64,000 nt of DNA from Mercurialis annua (lineage: Eukaryota > Streptophyta > Magnoliopsida > Malpighiales > Euphorbiaceae): positions 36,463,665 to 36,527,664 of the forward strand of contig NC_065570.1 of assembly GCF_937616625.2 (NCBI RefSeq), read 5' to 3'. The position numbers were made by a program, and so were the translations under genes. This document shows, piece after piece, positions 11,701-25,200 of the stretch. Each line of letters opens with the position of its first letter. The first letter of the stretch is position 1. The notes below the pieces were generated by a model. The model had not been told where the DNA came from and did no database searches. It saw only the letters and a program-made list of their open reading frames with translations.

Positions 11701-14700
11701 TGCGTAATATAACCTAACCATTTTTAGGAAATCAAAACGATGCGTTAAAGAGACTTGAGTAACGACATATTAATCTAGCGCCAGTTTTCATGCACACTTT
11801 GAGTAATATAACCTAACCATGCTTAGGTAATCGGAACGACGCATTAAAGAGACTTGAGACGCGACATACTAATCTAGTTTCACTTTTCATGCACTCTTTA
11901 CGTAATATAACCTATTCACGCTTAGGTAATCGGAATACGCATTAAAAAGACTCGAGACACGACATACTAATCTCGAATAAAATAACCTAACCATGCATAG
12001 GTAATCGAAACGACGCGTTAAAGAGACTTGAGACACGACAAGCTAATTTATTGTCACTTTTCACGCACACTTTGCGTAATATAACCTAACCATGCTTAGG
12101 TAATCAGAACGACACGTTAGAGAAACTTGTGACGCGACAATGGTAATTGAAAAGACGCGTTAAAGAGACTTGAAACGTGCCATACTATTCTAGCGTCACG
12201 TTTTACGCACACTTTGCGTATTATAACCTAACTATGCTTAGCTAATCAGAACGACGCTTTAAAGAGACTTGAGACACGACATACTATTCTAGCGTCACTT
12301 TTCGGGTACATTTTGCGTAATATAACCTAACCATGCTTTGGTAATCAGAACGATGCGTTAGAGAGACTTGTGACGCGACATACTAGCCTATCAACAGTTT
12401 TCACGCACACATTGTGTAATATAACCTAACCATGCTTAGGTAATCGAAACGACGCGTTAAAGAGACTTGAGATGCGACATACTATTCTAGCGTTACTTTT
12501 CACGCACATTTTACGTAATATGACCTAACCATGCTTAAATAATCGGAACGACGCTTTAGAGAGACTTGTGACGCGACATACTAACCTAGCAACAGTTTTC
12601 ACGCACACATTGCGTAAAATAACCCAACCATGCTTAGGTAATCGCAACGACGCGTTAAAGAGACTTGAGATGCGACATACTAAACTAGCGTCACTTTTCA
12701 CGCACACTCTTCGTAATATACCTAACCATGCTTTGGTAATCGTAATACGCACTTGACTTGAGACGTCACATACCAATCTAGCATCACTTTTCACACACAC
12801 TTTGCGTTAAATAACTTAACCATGCCTAGGTAATCAGAACGACGCGTTAAAGAGACTTGAAACGAGAGAGAATAATCTATTGTCACTTTTCACGCACTTT
12901 TGTGACGCGATATAAGCACAGTAATCGAAACGACGCGTTAAAGACACTTGAAACGCGCCATACTAATCTAGCGTCACTTTTTACGTACGCTTTGCGTAAT
13001 ATAACCTAGCCATGCTTAGGTAATCATAACGACGCGTTAAAGATACTTGAGACGCGACATACTAATCTAGCGTCACTTTTCACGCATACATTGCGTAATA
13101 CAACCTAACCATGATTAGGTAATCGGAACAACGCTTTAAAGAGAGTTGAGACGCGACATACTAACCTAGCAACAGATTTCACGCACACATTGCGCAATAT
13201 AACCTAACCATGCTTTGGTAATCGGAACGACGCTTTAAAGAGACTTGAGACGCGACATCTAGCGTCACTTTTAACGCACACTTTGTGCTATATAACCTAA
13301 CCATACTTAGGTAATCGGAACACGCGTTAAAGGGACTTAAGAAGCGACATACTAATCTAGCGTCACTTTTCACGTACACTCTGCGTAAAATAACCTAACC
13401 ATGCTTAGGTAATCGGAATGACACATTAAATAGACTTGCGAGACATACTAATCTATTGTCACTTATTACGCACACTTTGCGTAATATAACCTAACCATGC
13501 GTTGGTAATCGGCACGACGTGTTGGAGAGATTTGAAACGTGACATAAGCATGGTAATCAAAACGACGCGTTCAAGAGACTTTTTACGCATACTTTGCGTA
13601 ATATAACTTAACCATGCTTGGGTAATCATAACAACGCGTTAAAGAGACTTGTGACGCGTCATACTAATCTACCGACACTTTTAACGCGCACTTGGCGAAA
13701 TATATCATAACCATGCTTTGGTAATCGGAACGACGCGTTAAAGATACTTGAGACGCAACATACTAATCTAGCGTCACTTTTCACGCACACTTTGCGTAAT
13801 ATAACTTAACCATACTTAGGTAATCGTAACAACACGTTAAGGAGACTTGTGATTCGACATACTAATCTAGCAACACTTTTAACGCGCACTTGGCATAATA
13901 TAACATAAACATGCTTTGGTAATCGGAACGACGCGTTAAAGAGACTTGAGACGTGACATACTAATCTAGCGTCACTTTTCACACACACTTTGCTTAATAT
14001 AATCTAAACATGCTTAGGTAATCGAAACGACGCGTTACAGAGACTTGAGACACGACATACTAATCGATTGTCACTTTTCACAGACACTTTGTGTAATATA
14101 ACCTAACCATGCTTTTGTAATCGGAACGATGTGTTAGAGAGACTTGTAACGTGACATAAGTATGGTAATCGAAACGATACGTTAAAGAGACTTGAGACGC
14201 GCAATACTAATCTAACGTCACTTTTTACGCACACTTTGCGTAATATTACTTAACCATGCTTAAGTAATCGTAACAACGTGTTAAGAAGACTTGTGACGCG
14301 ACATACTAGTAAGCGACAGTTTTAACATAACCATGCTTTGGTCATGGGAACGACGCGTTAAAGAGACTTGAGACATGACATACTAATCTAGCGTCACTTT
14401 TCACGCACACTTTGCGTAATATAATCTAACCATGCTTAGATAAAGGGACTTGAGACGCGACATACAAATCTAGCGTCACTTTTCACGCACACTTTGTGTA
14501 AAATAACCTAACCATGCTTAGGTAATCGGAATGACGCGTTAAAGAGACATGAGATGCGACATACTAATCTATTTTCACTTTTCATGCACACTTTGCGTAA
14601 TATAACCTAACCATGCTTAAGTAATCAGAACGACGCATTAGAGACACTTGTGACGCGACATAAGCATGGTAATCGAAACGACGCATTAAAGAGACACTTG

Positions 14701-17700
14701 TTACGCGACATAAGCATGGTAATCGAACGACGCATTAAAGAGACACTTGTAACGCGACATAAGCATGGTAATCGAAACAACGCATTAAAGAGACTTGAAA
14801 CGCGCAATACTAATCTAGCGTCACTTCTTACGCACGCTTTGCGTAATATAACCTAACCATTTTTAGGAAATCAAAACGATGCGTTAAAGAGACTTGAGTA
14901 ACGACATATTAATCTAGCGCCAGTTTTCATGCACACTTTGAGTAATATAACCTAACCATGCTTAGGTAATCGGAACGACGCATTAAAGAGACTTGAGACG
15001 CGACATACTAATCTAGTTTCACTTTTCATGCACTCTTTACGTAATATAACCTATTCACGCTTAGGTAATCGGAATACGCATTAAAAAGACTCGAGACACG
15101 ACATACTAATCTCGAATAAAATAACCTAACCATGCATAGGTAATCGAAACGACGCGTTAAAGAGACTTGAGACACGACAAGCTAATTTATTGTCACTTTT
15201 CACGCACACTTTGCGTAATATAACCTAACCATGCTTAGGTAATCAGAACGACACGTTAGAGAAACTTGTGACGCGACAATGGTAATTGAAAAGACGCGTT
15301 AAAGAGACTTGAAACGTGCCATACTATTCTAGCGTCACGTTTTACGCACACTTTGCGTATTATAACCTAACTATGCTTAGCTAATCAGAACGACGCTTTA
15401 AAGAGACTTGAGACACGACATACTATTCTAGCGTCACTTTTCGGGTACATTTTGCGTAATATAACCTAACCATGCTTTGGTAATCAGAACGATGCGTTAG
15501 AGAGACTTGTGACGCGACATACTAGCCTATCAACAGTTTTCACGCACACATTGTGTAATATAACCTAACCATGCTTAGGTAATCGAAACGACGCGTTAAA
15601 GAGACTTGAGATGCGACATACTATTCTAGCGTTACTTTTCACGCACATTTTACGTAATATGACCTAACCATGCTTAAATAATCGGAACGACGCTTTAGAG
15701 AGACTTGTGACGCGACATACTAACCTAGCAACAGTTTTCACGCACACATTGCGTAAAATAACCCAACCATGCTTAGGTAATCGCAACGACGCGTTAAAGA
15801 GACTTGAGATGCGACATACTAAACTAGCGTCACTTTTCACGCACACTCTTCGTAATATACCTAACCATGCTTTGGTAATCGTAATACGCACTTGACTTGA
15901 GACGTCACATACCAATCTAGCATCACTTTTCACACACACTTTGCGTTAAATAACTTAACCATGCCTAGGTAATCAGAACGACGCGTTAAAGAGACTTGAA
16001 ACGAGAGAGAATAATCTATTGTCACTTTTCACGCACTTTTGTGACGCGATATAAGCACAGTAATCGAAACGACGCGTTAAAGACACTTGAAACGCGCCAT
16101 ACTAATCTAGCGTCACTTTTTACGTACGCTTTGCGTAATATAACCTAGCCATGCTTAGGTAATCATAACGACGCGTTAAAGATACTTGAGACGCGACATA
16201 CTAATCTAGCGTCACTTTTCACGCATACATTGCGTAATACAACCTAACCATGATTAGGTAATCGGAACAACGCTTTAAAGAGAGTTGAGACGCGACATAC
16301 TAACCTAGCAACAGATTTCACGCACACATTGCGCAATATAACCTAACCATGCTTTGGTAATCGGAACAACGCTTTAAAGAGACTTGAGACGCGACATCTA
16401 GCGTCACTTTTCACGCACACTTTGTGCTATATAACCTAACCATACTTAGGTAATCGGAACACGCGTTAAAGGGACTTAAGAAGCGACATACTAATCTAGC
16501 GTCACTTTTCACGTACACTCTGCGTAAAATAACCTAACCATGCTTAGGTAATCGGAATGACACATTAAATAGACTTGCGAGACATACTAATCTATTGTCA
16601 CTTATTACGCACACTTTGCGTAATATAACCTAACCATGCGTTGGTAATCGGCACGACGTGTTGGAGAGATTTGTAACGTGACATAAGCATGGTAATCAAA
16701 ACGACGCGTTCAAGAGACTTTTTACGCATACTTTGCGTAATATAACTTAACCATGCTTGGGTAATCATAACAACGCGTTAAAGAGACTTGTGACGCGTCA
16801 TACTAATCTACCGACACTTTTAACGCGCACTTGGCGAAATATATCATAACCATGCTTTGGTAATCGGAACGACGCGTTAAAGATACTTGAGACGCAACAT
16901 ACTAATCTAGCGTCACTTTTCACGCACACTTTGCGTAATATAACTTAACCATACTTAGGTAATCGTAACAACACGTTAAGGAGACTTGTGATTCGACATA
17001 CTAATCTAGCAACACTTTTAACGCGCACTTGGCATAATATAACATAAACATGCTTTGGTAATCGGAACGACGCGTTAAAGAGACTTGAGACGTGACATAC
17101 TAATCTAGCGTCACTTTTCACACACACTTTGCTTAATATAATCTAAACATGCTTAGGTAATCGAAACGACGCGTTACAGAGACTTGAGACACGACATACT
17201 AATCGATTGTCACTTTTCACAGACACTTTGTGTAATATAACCTAACCATGCTTTTGTAATCGGAACGATGTGTTAGAGAGACTTGTAACGTGACATAAGT
17301 ATGGTAATCGAAACGATACGTTAAAGAGACTTGAGACGCGCAATACTAATCTAACGTCACTTTTTACGCACACTTTGCGTAATATTACTTAACCATGCTT
17401 AAGTAATCGTAACAACGTGTTAAGAAGACTTGTGACGCGACATACTAGTAAGCGACAGTTTTAACATAACCATGCTTTGGTCATGGGAACGACGCGTTAA
17501 AGAGACTTGAGACATGACATACTAATCTAGCGTCACTTTTCACGCACACTTTGCGTAATATAATCTAACCATGCTTAGATAAAGGGACTTGAGACGCGAC
17601 ATACAAATCTAGCGTCACTTTTCACGCACACTTTGTGTAAAATAACCTAACCATGCTTAGGTAATCGGAATGACGCGTTAAAGAGACATGAGATGCGACA

Positions 17701-18391
17701 TACTAATCTATTTTCACTTTTCATGCACACTTTGCGTAATATAACCTAACCATGCTTAAGTAATCAGAACGACGCATTAGAGACACTTGTGACGCGACAT
17801 AAGCATGGTAATCGAAACGACGCATTAAAGAGACACTTGTTACGCGACATAAGCATGGTAATCGAACGACGCATTAAAGAGACACTTGTAACGCGACATA
17901 AGCATGGTAATCGAAACAACGCATTAAAGAGACTTGAAACGCGCAATACTAATCTAGCGTCACTTCTTACGCACGCTTTGCGTAATATAACCTAACCATT
18001 TTTAGGAAATCAAAACGATGCGTTAAAGAGACTTGAGTAACGACATATTAATCTAGCGCCAATTTTCATGCACACTTTGAGTAATATAACCTAACCATGC
18101 TTAGGTAATCGGAACGACGCATTAAAGAGACTTGAGACGCGACATACTAATCTAGTTTCACTTTTCATGCACTCTTTACGTAATATAACCTATTCACGCT
18201 TAGGTAATCGGAATACGCATTAAAAAGACTCGAGACACGACATACTAATCTCGAATAAAATAACCTAACCATGCATAGGTAATCGAAACGACGCGTTAAA
18301 GAGACTTGAGACACGACAAGCTAATTTATTGTCACTTTTCACGCACACTTTGCGTAATATAACCTAACCATGCTTAGGTAATCAGAACGAC
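8731..18391 (+). repeat. Higher-order repeat array A (3139-bp unit, 3.08 copies)
   Basis: Units are 8731-11869, 11870-15008 and 15009-18147, with a partial fourth at 18148-18391. The period of 3139 bp is constant; for example ggtcatggga lies at 11201, 14340 and 17479. Reading units 1 and 2 against each other I count about 13 substitutions and no length change. Units 2 and 3 differ at only about four sites that I noticed. Each unit holds about 32 monomer equivalents that differ strongly from one another, which is the hallmark of a HOR spread by unequal exchange or rolling-circle amplification. The last part of each unit (about 11067-12110 and equivalents) is the module shared with HORs B and C. 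Short open frames here repeat at the same 3139-bp spacing and are by-products of the repeat. Confidence 0.97.
11511..11660 (+). repeat. Tandem run of about 50-bp short units inside HOR A
   Basis: Three successive short units, each containing gcgacataagcatgg and gacgcattaaag, with period 48-50 bp. The same run recurs at about 14650-14800 and 17789-17940. In HORs B and C the same place carries two such units, or only one in the copy near 46999-47050, so it is a copy-number-variable minisatellite nested in the satellite. Confidence 0.88.
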
Positions 18392-19270
18392 GCATTACAA
18401 ACACTTCTAACGCGACATAAGAACAGTAATCGAAACGACGCGTTAAAGCGACTTGAAACACGCCATACTAATCTAGCGTCACTTTTCACGCACACTTTGC
18501 GTAATACAACCTAATCAAGATTAGGAAATTGGAACAATGTGATAGAGAGACTTATTGCGTAACATAACCTAACCATGCTTAGGTAATCGGAACGACGCGT
18601 TAAAGACACTTGCAACGCGACATACTAATCTATTGTCACTTTTCACGCACACTTTGCATAATATAACCTAACCATGCTTTGGTAATCGGAACGACGTGTT
18701 AGAGAGACTTGTAAAGCGACATAAGCATGGTAATCGAAATGATACATTAAAGAGACTTAAGACACGAAATACTAACCTAGCAAATGTTTTCACACGCACA
18801 TTGCGTAATATATAACCTAACCATGCTTTTGTAATCGGAACAACGCGTTAAAGAGACTTGAGACGCGACATACTAATCTGGCGTCACTTTTCATGCACAT
18901 TGCGTAAAATAACCTAACCATGCATAGGTAATCGGAACGGCATGTTAAAGACACTTGCAACCTGACATACTAATCTATTGTCACTTTTCACGCACACTTT
19001 GCGTAATACAACCTAACCATGCTTTGGTAATCGGAACGACGTGTTAGAGAGACTTGTAAAGTGACATACATAAGCATGGTAATCGAAACGATACGTTAAA
19101 GAGACTTGAGACGCGCCATACTAATCTAAAGTCACTTTTTAAGCACACTTTGCGTAATATAATTTGACCATGCTTAAGTAATCGTAATACCGCGTTTAGG
19201 ATACTTGTGACGCGACATACTAATCTAGCCACTTAACGCGCACTTGGCATAATATAACATAACCATGCGA
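18392..19270 (+). repeat. Diverged relic of HOR C just after HOR A
   Basis: Carries markers otherwise found in HOR C: cacttctaacgcgacataagaacag (about 18403-18427), cctaatcaagattagg (about 18509-18525) and the odd junction gagacttattgcgtaa (about 18545). It is clearly more diverged than the HOR C units are from each other. It shows that HOR C-like order already existed next to the HOR A segment before HOR C was amplified at 43.6-60 kb. Confidence 0.8.
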
Positions 19271-22200
19271 CATACTTATCTAGCGTAACGTTTCACGCAC
19301 ACTTCGCGTAATATAACCTAACCATGATTAGGTAATCGGAACGACGCGTTAAATAGACGTGAGACTAGACATACTAATCTATTGTCATTTTTCACGCACA
19401 CTTGCGTAATATGACCTAACCATTAAAGGTAATTGAAACGACGCGTCAGAGAGACTTGTGACGCAACATAAGCATGGTAATCCAAACGACGAGTTAAAGT
19501 GACTTAAGACGCGACATGCTAATTTAGCGTCACTTGTCAGGCACACTTTGCGTAAAATAACCTGACCATGCTTAGGTAATCGGAACCACACGCTAAAGAG
19601 AATTGAGACGTGACATACTAATCTAGCGTCACTTTTCACGCACACTTTCCGTAAAATAACCTAATCATGCTTAGACAATCGGAACAACGTGTTATAGAGA
19701 CTTAAGACGCGACATACTAATCTAGCGTCTAATTTCACGCACACTTCGCGTGATGTAACAACGTGTTAAAGAGACTTAAGACGCGAAATACTAATCTAGC
19801 GTCTAATTTCACGCACACTTTGCGTAATGTAACCTAACTATGCTTAGGTAATCAGAACAACGCGTTAAAGAGACTTGTGACGCGACATAAGTATGGTAAT
19901 CAGAACGACGAATTAAAGTGACTTGAGATCTAGCGTCACTTTTCAGGCACACTTTGCGTAAAATAACCTGACCATAGGTAATCGGAACAACACGTAAAAG
20001 AGAATTGAGACACGACATACTAATCTAGCGTCACTTTTCACGCACACTTTGCGTAAAATAACCTCATCATGCTTAGGTAATCGAAACATTGCGCTAAAGA
20101 GACTTAAGACGCGACATACTAATCTAGCGTCTCTTTTCACGCACACTTTGCGTAATATAACCTAACTATGCTTAGATAATCAGAACGACGCGTTAAAGAG
20201 AATTTCCACGCCACATACTAATCTAGCGTCGCTTTTCACGCACACTTTGCGTAATATAACCTAACCATGCCTAGGTAATAGGAAAGAGGCGATAAAGAGA
20301 CTTGAGACGCGACATACTAATCTAACGTAACTTTTCACGCACACTTTGCATAATATAACCTAACCATGCTTAGGTAATCGGAACAACGCGTTAAAGAGAA
20401 TTGAGACGCGACATACTAATCTAGCGTAACTTTTCACGCACACTTCGCGTAATATAACCTAACCATGCTTTGATAATTAGAACGACGCATCAAATAGACT
20501 TAAGACGCAACATGCTAATCTAGCGTCACTTTCACGTACACTTTCTGTAATGTAACCTGACCATCCTTAGGTAATCGGTACAACGCGTTAAAGAGAATTG
20601 AGATGCGACATACTAATCTAGCGTCAATCGGAATGACGCGTTAAATAGACTTGAGACGCGACATACTAATGTTTGTTACTTTTCACGCACACTTTTCGTG
20701 AAGTAACCTAGCCATTCTTAGGTAATCGGTACAATGCGTTAAAGAGACTTGAGACGCGACATACTAATGTAGCGTCATTTTTCACGCACACTTTTCGTAA
20801 AATAACCTAACCATGCTTAGATAATCGGAACGACGCGTTAAAGAGACTTCAGAGGCGACATACTAATCTAGCGTCACTTTTCACGCAAACTTTGCGTACT
20901 ATAACCTAACCATGCTTAGGAAATCGGAATGACGCATTAAAGAGACTTGAGTAGCGACATATTAATCTAGCATCATTTTTCACGCACACTTTGCGTAATA
21001 TAACCTAACCATGCTTACATAATCGGAAAGACGCGTTAAAGAGACTTGAGACGCGACATACTAATCTAGCGTCCCTTTTCACGCACACTTCACGTAATAT
21101 AACCTAACCAATCTTAGGTAATCGGAATACGCATTAAAGAGACTTGAGACGCGGCATACTAATCTAGCGTCACTTTTCACGCACACTTTGCATAAAATAA
21201 CCTAATCATGCCTAGGTAATCGGAACGACGCGTTAAAAAGACTTGAGATGCTACATACTAATATATTGTCACTTTTCAAGCACACTTTGCGTAATATAAT
21301 CTAACCATGCTTAGGTAATCAGAACGACGCGTTAGAGACACTTGTGACGCGACATAAGCACAGTAATCGAAACGACGCGTTAAAGAGACTTGTAATGCGC
21401 CATACTAATCTAGCGTCACTTATTACGCACGCTTTGCGTAATATCACCTAACCATGCTTAGGTAATCAGGACGACGCATCAAAAAGACTTGAGTAGCGAC
21501 ATATTAATCTAGCGTAACGTTTCACGCACACTTTGCGTAATATAACCTAACTTTGCTTAGGTAATCGGAACGACGTGTTAATAAGCATGGTAATCAAAAC
21601 AACGCGTTAAAGAGACTAAAGACGTAAGATACTAATATAGCGTCACTTTTCACGCAGACATTGCGTAATATAACCTAACCATGCTTAGGTAAACGGAACG
21701 ACGCGTTAAAGAGCATTGAGATGCGACATACTAATCGAGCCTCACTTTTCACGCACATCTTGCGTAACATAACCTAACCATGGTTAGGTAATCAGAACGA
21801 CACATTAAAGAGACTTGAGACGCGATATACTAATCTACCGTAACTTTTCAGCACAGTTTGCGTAATATAAGCTTTCCATGCTTAGGTAATTGGAACGACG
21901 TGTTAATGAGACTTGAGACGCGATATACTAATTTACCGTCACTTTTTTACGCACACTTTGCGTAATATAACCTAACCATGCTTAGGAAATCGGAACGACA
22001 TGTTAAAGAGACTTGACTCGCGTCATACTAATCTAGCGTCACTTTTCACGCACACTTTGCGTAATATAACCTAACCATGCTTAGGAAATCAGAACGACGC
22101 GTTAGTGAGACTTGAGGTAGGATATACTGATCTAGCGTCACTTTTCACGCACACTTTGCGTAATATAACCTAACCATGCTTAGGTAATCACAATGACGAG

Positions 22201-25200
22201 TTAAAGAGGCTTGTGACGCGAGATAAGCAAGGTAATCGAAACGACGCGTTAAAGAGACTTGAGACGCGACTTACTAATATAACGTCACTTTTCAAGCACA
22301 CTTTGCGTGATATAACCTAACCATGGTTAGATAATCGGAACGATGCGTTAGAGAGACTTGTGACGCGACATAAGCATGGTAACGTGTTAAAGAGACTTGA
22401 GACGCGACATACTAACCTAGCGTCACTTTTAACGCACTCTTTGCGTAATATAACCTAACCATGCTTAGGTAATCGGAACGACGCATTAAAGAGCCTTGAG
22501 ACGCGACATACTAATCTAGCGTAACTTTTAACGCACAGCTTGCGTAATATAACCTAGCCATGCTTAGGTAATTAGAACGACACGTTAAAGAAACTTGAGA
22601 TGCGACATACTAATCTAACGTAACTTTTTGCGCACACTTTGCGTAATATAACCTAACCATGCTTAGGTAATCGGAACGACGCGTTTGAGAGAATTGAGGT
22701 AGGATATACTGATCTAGCGTCACTTTTCACGCACACTTTGCGTAATATAACATAATCATCTTAGGTAATCGGAACGACGTGTTAGAGAGACTTGACACGT
22801 GACATACTAATTTAGCGTTGCTTTTCACGCACACTTTGCGTAATAATGCTTGGGAAATCGGAACGACCGTTAGAGAGACTTGAGATACGATATACTAATC
22901 TAGCATCACTTTTGACGCACACTCTACGTAATATAACCTAACCATGCTTAGGTAATCATAACGACGCGTTAAAGAGACTTGTGACGCAAGATAAGAATGG
23001 TAATCGAAACGACGCGTTAAAGAGACTTGAGACGCGACATACAAATCTAGCGTCACTTTTCACGCACACTTCGTGTAAAATAACCTAACCATGCTTATGT
23101 AATCGGAACGACGCGTTAAAGAGACATGAGACGCGGCATTCTAATCTAGCGTCACTTTTCATGCACACTTTGTGTAATAATAACATAACCATGCACAGGT
23201 GATCGAAACGACGCGTTAGAAAGACTTATGACGCGACATAAGCACGGTAATCGGAACGACGCGTTAAATTGACTTGAGACGCGACATACTAATCTAGCGT
23301 CACTTTTCACGCACACTTTGCGTAATATAACCTAACCATGCTTAGTTAGTCGAAACAACGCGTTAAATAGAATTGAGACGCGATATACTAATCTAGCGTC
23401 AGTTTTCAAGCAAACTTTGCGTACTATTACCTAACCATGGTTAGGTAATCGCAACGCCGCTTTAAATCGACTTGAGACGCGACATACTAATTAATTGTGA
23501 CGTTTCACGCACACTTTGCGTAATATAATCTAACCATGCTTAGGAAATCGGAACGACGCATTAGAGAGACTTGAGGTAGGATATACTATTCTAGCGTCAC
23601 TTTTCAGGCACACTTTGCGTAATATAACCTAACCATGCTTAGGTAATTCTAACGACGCGTTAAAAAGACTTGTGACGCGAGATAAGCATGGTAATCGAAA
23701 CGACGCGTTAAAAAGACTTGATATGCGACATACTAATCTAGCGTTACTTTTCACGCACACTTTGCGTAACATATTCTAACCATTCTTAGGTAATCGGAAC
23801 GACGCGTTAAATAGACGTAAGATGCGACATACTATTGTCATTTTTCACGCACACTTTGTGTAATATAACCTAACCATGCTTAGGTAATCAGAACGACGCA
23901 TTACACAGACTTGGATGCGACATAAGCATGGTTGGAACGACGAGTTAAAGTGACTTGAGACGCGCCATACTAATCTAGCGTCACATTTCACGCACACTTT
24001 GCGTAAAATAACCTAACCAAGCTTAGGTAATCGGAACCACGCGTTAAAGAGAATTGAGACGCGGCATACTAATCTAGCGTCTCGTTTCACACACACTTTG
24101 CGTAATATAACCTAACTATGCTTAGGTAACTGGAACGGCGCCATAAAGAGACTTGAAATGCGACATACTAATCTAGCTTATCTAGCGTAACTTTTCACGC
24201 ACACTTTGCGTAATATAACCTAACCATTCTTAAGTAATCAGAACGACGCGTTTAATAGAATTGAGATGTGACATTCTAATGTATTGTTACTTTTTACGCA
24301 CACTTTCCGTAAAGTAACCTAACCATCCTTAGGTAATCAGTACAACGCGTTAAAGAGAATTGAGACACGATATACTAATCTAGCGTCACTTTCCGCGAAC
24401 ACTTTGCGTAACGCGTTTAATAGACGTTAGACTCGACATACTAATTTATTATTACTTTTCACGCACAATTTGCGTAATATATAACCTAACCATGCGTAGG
24501 TAATCGGAAAGACGTGTTAGAGAGACTTGTGACGCGACATAAGGATGGTAATCGAAACAACGCGTTAAAGAGACTTGAGACGCGACATACTAATCTAGCG
24601 TCACTTTTCACTCACACGTTGCGTAATATAACCTAACCATGCTTAGGTAATCGGAACGACGCATTAAAGATCCTTGAGACGCAACATACTAATCTAGCGT
24701 AACTTTTCACGCACACCTCGCGTAATATAACCTATCCATGCTTAGGTAATCAGAACGACACGTTGAAGAGACTTGAGACGCGTAATACTAATCTAGCGTC
24801 ACTAAACGCACTCTTTTCGTAATATAACCTAACCATGCTTGGGAAATCAAAATGGTGCGCTAGAGAGACTTGAAATACGATATACTAATCTAACGTCACT
24901 TTTCACGCACACTCTGCGTAATATAATCTAACCATGCTTAGGTAATCGAAACGACGCGTTAAAGAGACTTGTGACGCAAGATAACCATGATAATTGAAAC
25001 GACGCGTTAAAGAGAGTTGAGATGCGACATACTAATCTAGCGTCACTTTTCACGCACACTTTGTGTAAAATAACCTAACCATGCTTAGGTAATCAGAACG
25101 ACGCGTTAAAGACACCTGAGACGCGACATACTAATCTAGCGTCACTTTTCACGCACAATTTGCATAATAGTAACCTAACCATGCTTAGATAATCGAAACG

